Of a DNA stretch of 64,000 nt, positions 49,588 through 60,543 are shown piece after piece. The position numbers and the translations under genes are program-made. Within the stretch, counting starts at the first letter, position 1. Each line of letters begins with the position of its first letter. The stretch covers positions 62,001 through 126,000 of the forward strand of contig CANNZV010001067.1 of assembly GCA_947561585.1 (NCBI GenBank), in the 5' to 3' direction. The notes under the pieces were generated by a model. The model saw only the letters and a program-made list of their open reading frames with translations. It did no database searches and had not been told where the DNA came from. The stretch is from Caprella mutica. Its lineage: Eukaryota; Arthropoda; Malacostraca; Amphipoda; Caprellidae.

Positions 49588-50098
49588 AAGTCTGTGGCTG
49601 CATACACACCATCAAGTCTGTGGCTGCATACACACCATCAAGTCTGTGGCTGCATACACACCATCAAGTCTGTGGCTCCATGCACACCATCAAGTCTGTG
49701 GCTCCATGCACACCATCAAGTCTGTGGCTGCATACACACCATCAAGTCTGTGGCTCCATACACATCATCAAGTCTGTGGCTCCATGCACACCATCAAGTC
49801 TGTGGCTCCATGCACACCATCAAGTCTGTGGCTGCATACACACCATCAAGTCTGTGGCTCCATGCACACCATCAAGTCTGTGGCTCCATGCACACCATCA
49901 AGTCTGTGGCTCCATGCACACCATCAAGTCTGTGGCTCCATGCACACCATCAAGTCTGTGGCTCCATGCACACCATCAAGTCTGTGGCTCCATGCACACC
50001 ATCAAGTCTGTGGCTACATACACACACCATCAAGTCTGTGGCTACATACACACACCATCAAGTCTGTGACTGCATATACACCATCAAGTCTGTGGCTA
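49588..50098. repeat. Minisatellite, 26-bp unit, about 20 copies
   Basis: The unit is ATCAAGTCTGTGGCTSCATR followed by CACACC. Left units have GCATAC, the middle CCATGC, and the last three carry an extra CA or other change. Confidence 0.97.
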
Positions 50099-50576
50099 AC
50101 TTCCAGTAAGCGTAAGGATATCACCTTACTACCGGGATACCTTACAAGACAGTACAATCATCACCTCAATATAGGTACAACTTATACGTCTGGAAACAGC
50201 CCAAAAGATTCCATTGAGTGAAAATGAGAAACTATTAGAGACCTGAACAATAGTTACAAAACAAATACAAATGTGTAAAGATGCTTCATTTCTAATTAAT
50301 GTAGAGACCCATTGCTTTGCAATGGACTGTACTGCTGCCTGGTGTTTCCTTCTGATGCCTAGTGAGGGTAACTCCAGTGTAACACTAGTAACGCTACTGA
50401 CACTGACACCTGTGACAGAAAGTGATAACGACTCGCACATCATGCTTCATAGAGCTAACTTTAGCATTACAAAACAACACGACAAATTAGAAGGAAATTC
50501 GCGTGTAAGTCCTACCTTAGAATATACACTGCAGCAACAGAATAGTCTACACCACAAACTCTAATCAGTCACCTCC
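50099..50576. other. Unique intronic DNA, unsupported frames on both strands
   Basis: Frames at 50129-50443 (minus) and 50271-50564 (plus) overlap and have no known domain. Confidence 0.45.
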
Positions 50577-50682
50577 TTAAGGTACGTTTTGCATGCAGCG
50601 ATTGTTGCGTTCATCGGTCAGCGATTATCACCCAGGCTGAGAGATGATCACAACAATCGCTACATACAAAACGTACCTTAAC
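50577..50682. mobile_element. About 105-bp MITE (AAGGTACGTTTTG ends)
   Basis: AAGGTACGTTTTGCATGCAG and, inverted at the right, CTACATACAAAACGTACCTT; pairing continues through AGCGATTGTTG and CAACAATCGCT. TTA before and TTAA after leave a TA or TTA duplication possible. No relation to M1. Confidence 0.85.
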
Positions 50683-52982
50683 TGTTCTTATTAAATACAA
50701 CCAAAAGTTTGTAAATAATATCACCGAATGGATGGACAGACTAAGATAGCACAACGCATGTGATGCACAGCAATCAATCGAGAGCAACAGGAGGAGAGGG
50801 GCAGATTAACTGTGCGATCTAGTGTAGGCCTCACACAGATTTAATTTCCCTAATTCACTTTACATTGATTAGTGTGATAATTAGTTAATTAGAACTACAG
50901 ACAGGGAGAGATCGCAGTGCCTGGGCGCAACTGGCGCACAAAATTGGATTACCAAAAATGAATCGAAACAACCATTGCTGATGAATTACAAAGTACAAAC
51001 TGAAGCTATAAAAGATATTCACTTTGTACGTTAATTAAATTGACAAATACTTGCTGTGGAAAATGTGAAAGTTTTCATTGAGTGACAGAGGCACATGTCA
51101 GGTGTAAAAATCCATGATTAAAGGTAGTATTTGACTGAAGTATTTAGGAGATGTGTAGTTATATAGACGATATAACTTGTAGCAACCCATAGAGTACAGC
51201 TATTTCACAAATCACTGGAAATCTCCCAAAAATTTCAAATATTTCAATTCAAGATGCCACGAAAAAATGAGAAGGATAGCGCAGCAAATTTTGAGTCTCG
51301 CTGCAATTTTCAATCAATTGAGACTAGAATTCATGTAAAATGCACAATGTGCAGGAAGAAGCTACCAAGCAGTTTGACTTGTCTTAAGTCAGCCCTGACT
51401 TTTGACTTAGCCGCCACTTAATTGTCTTGTAATTCATGCTATCAATTCATAAACATATCCTACATCATATATGAACATGATTCTATATTCTAGCAATTCC
51501 ACGAATAAAAAGCAATTGAAATATTCGTAAAGATACGAGACAATGCAGTGAAAGATAGCTACTGCATTTGGTACACCCGAGTATTACCATAAACACACAA
51601 ATAACTCTAATCTTGGAAACAAAGATAACTCGCGCATGTTTTTCGAGTGTAGCAGGACCAGACCAAGCCTCTTAAAGTCTGGGAGGCATTGTTGTCCTTA
51701 TCGGACAGCCAATCTGAAGATCTTATCTACACTATCGAGCTTTTGTTTTTGTTATCATCGTCATTGTTGTTGTTGCATGCAAGATGGACGCACACAGGCA
51801 GCATCCGTACATGTGCGTTTTTAGTCTGGAGGAGCATGGGGAGGGAACATTTCAAATAATTTGAAAATTTTACAGCCAATTGATTAGTTTTGGTTGAGTG
51901 GAGGTGATAATCATGTGGTGGGATAAAAAGAGCATCCCTTTTTTCCTCAAAGATATGTTGAATAGAATATCTTTTTGTCTCCAGACAATGAATCTAAATA
52001 GAAAATTGGCATCAAAAATAGAACAGGTAAGGCTGGTTGATGGTCTTAACTGACGGGTGTTGAAGTGAGAATGTACTGTATTTGAGGAAAAACTCAACCA
52101 CAAAATTAGTACCAATTACATGAAGAAAGCATTTACACGACAACATGGGTTGATAGATACTGGATATACATATCCTCAAGCTTAATTCCAGAAATAGTAA
52201 TTGATAAGACTGTAACATTATATTGTCACATGGAAGTTAACGATGAAAATGCAGTAGCCTTAGGTAGTGTATTACAGAAAGCTCCAAATTATATTCAGAC
52301 AAATGATCGTTTTAGCAATCTACTTTCGAAACAACGTCAATCTTCGAAATCGCGTCTTTGAGCGCTGCAAGTCGGTCAAATCAATTAGGTTTAAGAAAAA
52401 TGTGACAACTTCCCAATAAGCTGAAAAATCTTGCCCAAAAAGTTGATGGGAGAAGACTAGCTGTCAGTCACCAGAATGTTGGCAGATATCAAACTAGCGA
52501 CTAGTACCTGGACATGGAACATACGACTGGACCACCCACAATAGACTTGCTAGAGTGCTATGTGCAGGACGAGGTGAAGCTAGAACGGCATGGTAAAACT
52601 TGCTTTCAAAGTCACAGCTATGGACTTGATTTATATCCTATAATGATTTAATTCCAGATCACCACTTATCTGTGGCTGTTGCAAGATGAATGCGTGTTAC
52701 ACAGCCTCTTTATATAGCTGTGCATTAAATCCAATGACTGGAAGCTTCTACCGCACATACTTTCTTACCCAAATCCCAATAGAAATAGCAGAGAAGAATA
52801 TTTAGATTGGTGAAAATAACAGAGCAATTTGTTTTGCATATGTAACGCACACACGAAGATATGCATGCACCAATAGAAGACGGATAGAACTAAATAAGGA
52901 TTCCAAGATGTTGGAATGGGCAACTGCCATTGCAGATAGGAATGCAATTCAATCAGGAGCAATGGGCCGCATGGATCAGATC
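50683..52982. other. Intronic DNA with possible decayed element remnants
   Basis: A plus frame from the ATG at 51254 (MPRKNEKDSAANFES, then CTMCRKKLPS) runs about 55 codons. Its CxxC pair hints at a zinc-binding remnant, but it is too short to name. Near 52500-52600 the words ATSTWTWNIR recall an endonuclease N-terminus of non-LTR elements and then hit stops. Confidence 0.35.
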
Positions 52983-53361
52983 AGGGAATAGAGCAGCCAG
53001 GAATGGAAAGAGAGCAGCCAGGAATGGAAAGAGAGCAGCCAGGAATGGAAAGAGAGCAGCCAGGAATGGAAAGAGAGCAGCCAGGAATGGAAAGAGAGCA
53101 GCCAGGAATGGAAAGAGAGCAGCCAGGAATGGAAAGAGAGCAGCCAGGAATGGAAAGAGAGCAGCCAGGAATGGAAAGAGAGCAGCCAGGAATGGAAAGA
53201 GAGCAGCCAGGAATGGAAAGAGAGCAGCCAGGAATGGAAAGAGAGCAGCCAAGAATGGAAAGAGAGAAGCCAGGAATGGGAATAGAGCAGCCAGGAATGG
53301 GAATAGAGCAGCCAGGAATGGGAATAGAGCAGCCAGGAATGGGAATAGAGCAGCCAGGAAT
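52983..53361. repeat. Minisatellite, 21-bp unit, about 18 copies
   Basis: The unit is GAGCAGCCAGGAATGGAAAGA. The last four units read GGAATGGGAATAGAGCAGCC, a subtype restricted to the right end. Open frames on both strands follow from the 21-bp period. Confidence 0.97.
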
Positions 53362-53982
53362 ACAGAAAAGGATCAATATCTCAATATTCTACAGGTTTAA
53401 GTCTCCTTGACTCATCACTGAAGTTTGACAAGTTTCTCCTCCCGTTTCATTGACAAGTTTCTTCCTCTGTTTCAGATACCCCCCTACAAGGAATGACAGC
53501 AATAGGTACCGGACCTAAGCTGCTCCATATTCCGGTTGAATGGACAACCAATTTGAGTGACCGGGGGATGAACCTCCGAAGGGGTCGATATTGCAATGGG
53601 GATGGTTGGATTTGAAGGGGGGGGGGGGACATCTATTTCACTATATAACAATATACTATCTAGTTATAAGTGTTGTAATTGGTGTAGATTATATTGTAAA
53701 ATTAACCACCGCTATGGAAATATCATGGGCATCAATATACAATATTTAGAGTCCGACACACGAAACGGAAGAAATTAGACATGACATGTTATTAACTTAT
53801 TTTACTGCATGCATTTTACAGCAATAGAGATTGTGAACAACACACTTTGAATTGTAAGAAACTACTGGCAGTTTATATCTAACATAATGAAACTAATGGA
53901 TATAAACAGCACAGCCTCTGGTCTTCTTCAAATGATGTAAATACTTGTAACAGTTGAATTGGTAGTTGAAGTGCATTTGAGG
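53362..53982. other. Unique intronic DNA with a G-run
   Basis: A (G)10 run near 53619. No supported frame or repeat. Confidence 0.55.
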
Positions 53983-54172
53983 TGAATGCACCCAACAGTC
54001 AAATGAATGCACCCAACAGTCAAATGAATGCACCCAACAGTCAAATGAATGCACCCAACAGTCAAATGAATGCACCCAACAGTCAAATGAATGCACCCAA
54101 CAGTCAAATGAATGCACCCAACAGTCAAATGAATGCACCCAACAGTCAAATGAATGCACCCAACAGTCAAAT
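53983..54172. repeat. Minisatellite, 21-bp unit, about 9 copies
   Basis: The unit is AATGCACCCAACAGTCAAATG, with near-identical copies. It passes without a gap into a related 17-bp array. Confidence 0.96.
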
Positions 54173-54281
54173 GAATGCATCCAATAGTCAGATGCATCCA
54201 ATAGTCAGATGCATCCAATAGTCAGATGCATCCAATAGTCAGATGCATCCAATAGTCAGATGCATCCAATAGTCAGATGCA
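54173..54281. repeat. Minisatellite, 17-bp unit, about 6 copies
   Basis: The unit is ATGCATCCAATAGTCAG. It corresponds to the neighbouring 21-bp unit with CACCCAACAG changed to CATCCAATAG and four bases lost, so one array was born from the edge of the other. Confidence 0.95.
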
Positions 54282-55084
54282 GCTCTTTCCCTGTTAGCAA
54301 GGCAAGCGCATCGCCCACCGCTAACTGGTTCATGCGACTTTCTACTGAATTTCAAAGAGACTCTTTATTGCATTCTAAAGAAAAGAGCCAAACTGAACTA
54401 CTTTCCCTCACTAACAAAAATGACACAAAAGAAGAAACTTTGAAAAGCGGCAAACCGAGAACAATCCACCAACTGACAAGAAATAAAAGCATAATCATTT
54501 AATTTATAAAGAGTGAGTGAATTGCTGTTACTAATTACATTCCCCCTAAGCAATTCAATGGAAGAAAATCAACAATTGGAGCGCAACCCAATGACAATAA
54601 TATCACTTTCAGAAAATTACAACAGTGCAATCACAAACCGGATATTGAAATGCTAATAACCATATTGCCTAAGAATATTCCCTGGGAGGTGAATGGAGGG
54701 AGCAATGCTATTCCTACCGGAAACACAGTCACAAACCGGGTAACGACGGTTAGAACGCACGGTGAAAATCTCACAGAAAACGAAATGAACGAAAAGGTTG
54801 AAGGGCAAACGCGCGAATAGCGATGGTATAAAAAGAATAAACTTGTTTGTTATGACAATTCCCTATTGTCATACACTGCTAGATACAATGGCAAGGTAAA
54901 CAATGAGAACAAGAACGTCATTTCAGCGCTCATAAGTAGCAGTGAGAGGTTTTTGAGCAACAGTCACTAGGACACTTTTTGAAGAGAGTGGAGGAGGCAA
55001 GAACTAACTCAGTTCTGGAACTATGTGAATTAGGGATGGGACTGAATGGACAACAGATAGAATGTAGTACTGGAAGAGTTTGAT
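54282..55084. other. Unique intronic DNA, one unrecognised open frame
   Basis: A plus frame (54260-54502; FPVSKASASPTANWFMRLSTEFQRDS) follows the 17-bp array without any domain I know. Confidence 0.4.
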
Positions 55085-55480
55085 ATCGGTAGCTATCGTC
55101 TGTACACACAATGAGGCAGAGTATCGGTAGCTATCGTCTGTACACACAATGAGGCAAAGTATCGGTAGCTATCGTCTGTACACACAATGAGGCAGAGTAT
55201 CGGTAGCTATCGTCTGTACACACAATGAGGCAAAGTATCGGTAGCTATCGTCTGTACACACAATGAGGCAGAGTATCGGTAGCTATCGTCTGTACACACA
55301 ATGAGGCAAAGTATCGGTAGCTATCGTCTGTACACACAATGAGGCAGAGTATCGGTAGCTATCGTCTGTACACACAATGAGGCAGAGTATCGGTAGTTAT
55401 CGTCTGTACACACAATGAGGCAAAGTATCGGTAGCTATCGTCTGTACACACAATGAGGCAGAGTATCGGTAGTTATCGTC
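55085..55480. repeat. Minisatellite, 38-bp unit with 76-bp dimer pattern, about 10 copies
   Basis: The unit is GTATCGGTAGCTATCGTCTG, then TACACACAATGAGGCARA. GGCAGA and GGCAAA alternate through most of the array, so the true repeat step was a dimer. Confidence 0.96.
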
Positions 55481-55892
55481 TATAATCATACAGTTTAGCA
55501 TTGGTAATTGTACTCAAGAATATAGACGCGAATTAGGAAGTGTTAGCTTGACGAATAATACATATTTTCAAATAAATTAAAAAAAGCGAATGGGTAGAAA
55601 ATATTAATTTCAATAATGGGTTTAACGTCTTTCATAGATTGAACTGTTCGGGTATTTTGAGAGTAAGAACTCGTTTCAGTTCTTGTTAAAGTTGAGTAGC
55701 GGTACTTATTTTAAATTACCGCACTCATTAACGGGATTTTGTGAAGCGTGACACTATTGTTCATTTTTCAAAGTTTCATCCATTAGAAATTTTAATTAAA
55801 AACAGAGATTGATAACGTAAATTCAAATAAAATTAAAACAGGTTACAATTTTTCATATCGTTAGGCTTCACAAATACAGTCAAATGTATCTA
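55481..55892. other. Unique intronic DNA, nothing recognised
   Basis: AT-rich spacer between the 38-bp array and an M1 copy. Confidence 0.6.
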
Positions 55893-56099
55893 GGATAAGT
55901 TGCGAATTATGGGTCAGTTCACATCTTCGGTCATATTAAAAGAAACGATATAATAATTATTTAATTTCAATTTTTATAGGTATCCATGATACCTGCAGGT
56001 ATCCTGGATACCAATACAAATTGAAATTAAATAATTATTATATCGTTTCTTTTAATATGACCGAAGATGTGGAACTGACCCATAATTCGCAACCTACCC
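55893..56099. mobile_element. M1 MITE copy, near-perfect palindrome over 207 bp
   Basis: TA on both sides. The arms match almost base for base from GGATAAGTTGCGAATTATGG to the core GGTATCCATGATACCTGCAG, including private variants (GGGTCAG and CTGACCC, AAAGAAACG and CGTTTCTTT). It is probably the youngest or most recently converted copy here. Confidence 0.95.
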
Positions 56100-57140
56100 T
56101 ACTAGCACTCTCTTTGCGGCACCAAAGCTCAGATAGCGCACATAAAGTACGCTATTACCTTTAGTTATAGCAGTATATATATATAATACTCTTTATAATA
56201 TCTCATTACGAAGTATTTCCATAGGGGCGTGAACACAATGAACGGTTTATTAATATTCATTCCCCAACAAAGTCACAAATAAGATGAACGAGTGAATAGC
56301 TACAGAATAAATTAAAGAATAAACGATAATGGTGATTAAAGTGTTAATTCAATCTGAGAGGCAAGCAGTAAGATAGACATTGAAATCAATTAGGTTTTTG
56401 TGCAGTTAACTCACGCCCACACCAGACAGCTGAAAACAAACTAATCATTCTCTGTACATTCACGAATAGCTTCGGTTTAAATTAGCTAAACAAATACACC
56501 CAGAGCGTTAACCCTAAGGGGTACAGCGGGCCCACACGGTGCAAGGAATAGGGGCGACACTCTATGCACCCACAACGCAACACCCTTTTCAACGACATAA
56601 GTAAGGGAAGAGAGAGAGAGAGAGCATTAGCCAAACAGTCCAAAGAAAAGATTAACTTGAAATAGATTAGCTCCGAACACGGAAAGGTAAGACTGAAGAT
56701 AGAGGACCCTCCCTCCGCCTAGTTATCTTATTGAAAGATAAAGTTGTTAGAAGGCGTGCTTAGATGGTCACATGACCAATTACCTCAAGAACAAATAACT
56801 ACAGAGTGAAAGGCAATATCACATGTAAAGGCTTAGTTTAGTAGTCACTACCATCGTATTTATGAACACTGATAGCATGGAAGTATTAGCAGACATTAAA
56901 GGGCGAGTGTCGCTCCGAACGCATTGCGAAAAATACGAGAGGTGTTTTGATGATCCCAAATAGACACGTCATGTCAACTTGTTTTGACAACTTAAATTGC
57001 GTCAAAAATACGCTCTAAGGAAGCAATTACGGCGCTATCGGCAAGAGTATTTCTGCGTTTCTCCGACACCAAAGGCCACGCCAAACTCTGTTGACACAGC
57101 CATTCTAAATATTGCGAAGAGGGAGATTGTTTTGAAGATA
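56100..57140. other. Unique intronic DNA, nothing recognised
   Basis: An (AG)n run at about 56608-56624. A plus frame from 56997 runs into the next repeat and has no domain. Confidence 0.5.
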
Positions 57141-57348
57141 GGCCTACGCGTGGGAAAAAAAAGAGGTGGGCCTACACGTGGGAAGAGAGATGGGCCAATG
57201 TCTGAGAAAAAAAAGAGATGGGCCTACGTGTGGGAAGGAGAGAGAAATGGGCCTACGTGTGAGAAAAAAGAGATGGGCCTTAAGTGTGGGAAGGAGAGAG
57301 AAATGGGCCTACGTGTGGGAAAAGAGATGGCCTGAGTGTGGGAAGGAG
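57141..57348. repeat. Irregular minisatellite, about 22-33-bp units (ATGGGCCTACGTGTGGGAA type)
   Basis: GGGCCTACGTGTGGGAA and GGAGAGAGAAATGGGCC words repeat about seven times with unequal spacing. It ends only about 130 bp inside intron 1 from the exon 1 donor. Confidence 0.88.
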
Positions 57349-57482
57349 TTATTATTTGAAGTAGTTGCATGGATAACTCATCTCTACATTAAAATATATG
57401 AACAAAGTTTCATTTCACTTTTAACGAGACTGAATAATATTTTATAACTTAAGAGGTAATTATATAAAATAACGAAACTCAC

Positions 57483-57759
57483 CTTGTTCAGCGCGGACGG
57501 ATGCCGTGAATAATGATAGGAGAAGGAAAGTCCTGAAGATGAGCGAAGATAGACTCGGTGAATGGGGTAAGACACTGATCAAGGGACTCAGCGCAGTACT
57601 GGGGATAGCTCCAGTGCGGAAGAAGTTACGCCGACTCCAGAGCGAAGATGGTATTAAAATTACGTACCGTAAAAACACTACTAGGCAACTCAACAAGACA
57701 CTTATATGTAGAGAACTAAAACTGGTGGTAGAACTAGAACGATGCCGCTGTTGCTTCAT
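57483..57759 (-). CDS. Eph: Eph receptor tyrosine kinase, exon 1 (signal peptide, start codon uncertain)
   Basis: The nearest start is the ATG at 57759, giving 92 codons plus one base up to the donor CAAG|GTGAGT (GT at 57482-57481). The protein begins MKQQRHR, has a hydrophobic stretch at about residues 16-41, a Ser/Pro-rich middle, and a second hydrophobic run at about 73-90 ending TASVRA-EQ, a normal signal-peptidase site. EQ then joins VVLLDTT of exon 2, which is how the mature end of arthropod Eph begins as I remember it. In vertebrate Ephs too, exon 1 holds little beyond the signal peptide. Phase 1 matches the two leading bases of exon 2. Oddities are the long leader and two hydrophobic stretches. 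The same frame is open upstream to about 58256, so translation could start earlier. Linkage across a 39.8-kb intron is inferred, not proven. Confidence 0.75.
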
Positions 57760-58256
57760 TGACGAACTAGAGGTGTTTCTATTATTCTGATATGCATCGC
57801 CTGTAGGACTATCGTAAGAGACTCCTTCATCAGGTGTTGTTCCTAGGTATCGTGTCTTGAGATCAAATCTGCCTGTTGATTTAGAACACGAGGCATTGTG
57901 ACATTCGGACGTCCAAACAGAGGATGGAGTCCTGCGTAATTTATTTTTAGGCTTTATATATTGGCTAGAGTGCTCTTCACGATCACCCTCGTAAATAATT
58001 AAATTAGTTAAATTATTAAATAGATGACTTTCAGAATTTGGTGGGGATATATTTAGGGAGAGAATATTTAAAATAGGTTGGGGTGTTTTTCCGTTCGAAA
58101 TTTGGGAGAGTGTGCTAGCGGGTTCCGGACGAGAAGGGTCAGATCCCACCCGATCCTGGACTCGGGATCTATCAGTGTGTGTAGAGAGAGGGGTCCTCAG
58201 AGCCCCTACGTGGGCTCTCACCCCTTTCGGTTCCATCAGAAAATTCAGTGTGGCGC
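57760..58256 (-). other. Open 5' part of Eph exon 1: 5' UTR or N-terminal extension
   Basis: A plausible acceptor (T-run, then CTTTCCAG ending at 58257) opens an exon that stays open in the Eph frame for 258 codons down to the donor at 57482. An upstream in-frame ATG at 58236 (MEPKGV) would add 159 residues before MKQQRHR. The part nearest the acceptor is GC-rich beside its neighbours (HVGALRTPL, SDPSRPEPAS). I recognise no domain. It may be untranslated leader of a second exon, or a coding extension in some transcripts. Confidence 0.4.
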
Positions 58257-59600
58257 CATCTGGAAAGATAAAAAAAAATGTTAAATTGAGAATATGAGTG
58301 AGCACATCAACACATTTAAAGTTTCATCAAAAACAAAAGAGCCGAACCCTGCCAAATCTGTCTAACTAAATGGTGGTAAGTCAAATGCCCAGCCTGTACC
58401 TCAGCGGTGTCACATTTCTAAATGTTCTCATCATATCCATTCCGAGAACCAATTATGGGGGCTACAGACCAAACAAACTGTCTTTACCATTCTCCCTTAA
58501 TGAGGACATAAGTCATAGCCAGGACATACCCACCCAGCACAGGCGAACCTGCCTCTTAGTCACAACAAACTTGTCAAAAGCAGGCAGCGGTACACGCCCA
58601 CTGAAACCAATGTGGTTGGGATGATGGATACACTTTTCAATCTAGTGTCTGCATGCTAATTAGTTTCTAGATATTGATAGGACAGTAGCAAAGCAAAGTA
58701 TTACACTCCATATTAGAGGACTGGGCGAGGCAGTGAATGGGAAATGTTTTACTTAACTCATTTTAGCTGTAGATGAAAGACTTAACCATGAACTGATACT
58801 AGGAATTGTGATGTCATACGATAGCAAATAGTAATTAATTTCATTATTAATAAAAAATTGTTGATTTTGAGTAAATTGTGAACAATAAAGAATTTATTTA
58901 TGGGCTAGTTCCAATAAATATTTCGTAATGAGAAAACTTTATACCTAACATAAAAATATTATTCTACATTGTATGTAATTAAAACATAATTTGTATTACT
59001 TAAGAAACTAATTAGATCACATTGATAGAAATATTTTGAAAACACTAACAAAAAGTGACACAAGAAACCAAACACCCTTTGCTGCATTATTTCACAGTTA
59101 CAAATATTTTAAAAATGTCACAATGTACCTTAATGAATATTGAGTAAATATTGACTTTCGAAAATATCACTTCAAAAATCTGAATACAAAAAATAATTAA
59201 ATGTAATCATTACCTTCGTGAAATTGCAGAAAGTAAGTTTTTGGTCGGCAGAAATTTTTATTTATGTTTCATTACCAGATAATAGAACAGAACATATTTA
59301 AAACGTGATAATAAGGCATGTTCCAAAGTGCAATTTATAATCTATAAATGTAACCACATAATACCAATTTCAAACATTAATTAGCTGAAGTTAACCACGT
59401 AACTGTGGCGTATTGATCACATATAAGAGTACACCAATTAAGAACAAATCATTACCAATTGTCCTTAACAAGGAAAGAAAGAAAAGAACCAATAAGCAGA
59501 TTAGAAGATAAACGAGACTCATGTATTTGCGAGTGAGGCCTCACTGCACCTGATGTATAACACCAAATACACTGACAGAGAGTTACACATTGAATAAGTA
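58257..59600. other. Upstream or 5'-intron sequence, nothing recognised
   Basis: It lies 5' of the exon 1 acceptor on the Eph strand, so it is either a further intron or promoter-side DNA. No TATA box, CpG-rich patch or exon could be supported. A plus frame at 58370-58624 has no known domain. Confidence 0.4.
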
Positions 59601-59880
59601 AAGGGCCGTACACACGCTGTTTTTTGAGTACTTCTACCAGACTTTTTACGAAGCTCCTCCTACTTTTACCACAATATTTTTGAATCATAAGGAAAAAAAG
59701 AAATAATAGTTATTTATTGTAGTTGTTATCCAACTATCCATGATACTTGTAGGTATCACGGATACCAACTACAATAAACAACAAATTTATCGTTTTTTCT
59801 TATACGATTCAAAAATATTGTGGAAAAAGGAAGAGATTCGTAAAAAGTAAGACTCGAAAATACAGCGTGTGTACTGCCTT
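59601..59880. mobile_element. 280-bp MITE of a second family (M2) sharing the M1 core
   Basis: The ends are AAGGGCCGTACACACGCTGT and its inverse, ACAGCGTGTGTACTGCCTT, with TA at 59599-59600 and 59881-59882. Pairing continues inward (CTTTTTACGAAGCTC with GAGATTCGTAAAAAG, CCACAATATTTTTGAATC). The centre is the palindrome ATCCATGATACTTGTAGGTA and on to GATACC, the same core as in M1, and the word CGTTTTTTCTTATA is also common to both. Confidence 0.93.
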
Positions 59881-59882
59881 TA

Positions 59883-60388
59883 GGACAGTGTTTGTTGCTT
59901 CTGCTTTGGTTTGACCTGAGACACACGGCACATCCAATTAAGGTACTATTTGCTCAATATTAAGAAATATAGTAGAGCAAATGTTCTCAATTGTAGCAGA
60001 GAGAAGAGGAGTGAAAGAAGAGGCAGAAGAACTCATTGCGTGATGGATTACAGCATAGGACAGTGACAGTGAACAAATTCACTCTACAGTTAGCAATAGT
60101 GTATTTAAAATGTTCTTCAAAGATATCACCGCTGTCATACCAAAACAAATACAAACGAGATATAAATGGCTCTTTGACGGAGCTCATGACTGCAGAAAAG
60201 CTACTCTGAGTCGTAACTACACAAGCTATACTGCAATCGCGAATGGAAGAGGAAAATGAAGAGGTGGTAGAAAAGTTCAACAGCCAGTCTCTCACTAAAA
60301 GTAACAAATCGCAATAAAACATTCGTCTTCTTTAAATACCTTGAATGATTATAAAACAAAAGTGAATTTACAGAAACTACATTTTGAT
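59883..60388. other. Unique DNA, one unsupported minus frame
   Basis: A minus frame of 111 codons (59987-60322, Ser-rich) has no recognised domain. Confidence 0.45.
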
Positions 60389-60543
60389 GGGCTAAATTAC
60401 GAATTATCGGTCAGTTTCACATCTTCGGTCATATAAGAAAAAACAATTTTATAATTATAAAATAAAATAAAATAACAATTATAATGTAGTTTTTTCTTAT
60501 ATGACCGAAGATGTGAAACTGACCGATAATTCGTAATTTACCC
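60389..60543. mobile_element. M1 MITE copy, short form, nearly perfect TIRs
   Basis: GGCTAAATTACGAATTATCG, with TTTCACATCTTCGGTCATA and AAGAAAAAAC, is matched in full by the right end. AT-only spacer. A C-run and then a T-run (60541-60560) follow directly, so the right boundary is blurred. Confidence 0.93.

Larger units (their letters stand above)
17637..57482 (-). other. Eph intron 1, about 39.8 kb
   Basis: Its limits are the exon 1 donor and exon 2 acceptor, which agree in phase. It contains most of the minisatellite arrays and MITE-like elements listed separately. No convincing nested gene was seen on either strand. The intron is far longer than the visible coding sequence and looks like a reservoir of tandem and inverted repeats. 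Confidence 0.72.

Noticed and set aside
52480..52680. Possible endonuclease domain of a non-LTR retrotransposon (TWTWNIR)
   Set aside because: Only about ten residues resemble the motif before stop codons; too little to call.
57506..57790. Plus-strand 94-codon frame over Eph exon 1
   Set aside because: It lies antisense to the signal-peptide exon and is best read as a shadow of it.
57850..57960. Aspartic-protease-like wording (SSVWTSECHNASCS) in the 5' part of Eph exon 1
   Set aside because: No catalytic DTG motif before it and no flap Tyr/Gly motif after it. The likeness is short and probably chance.
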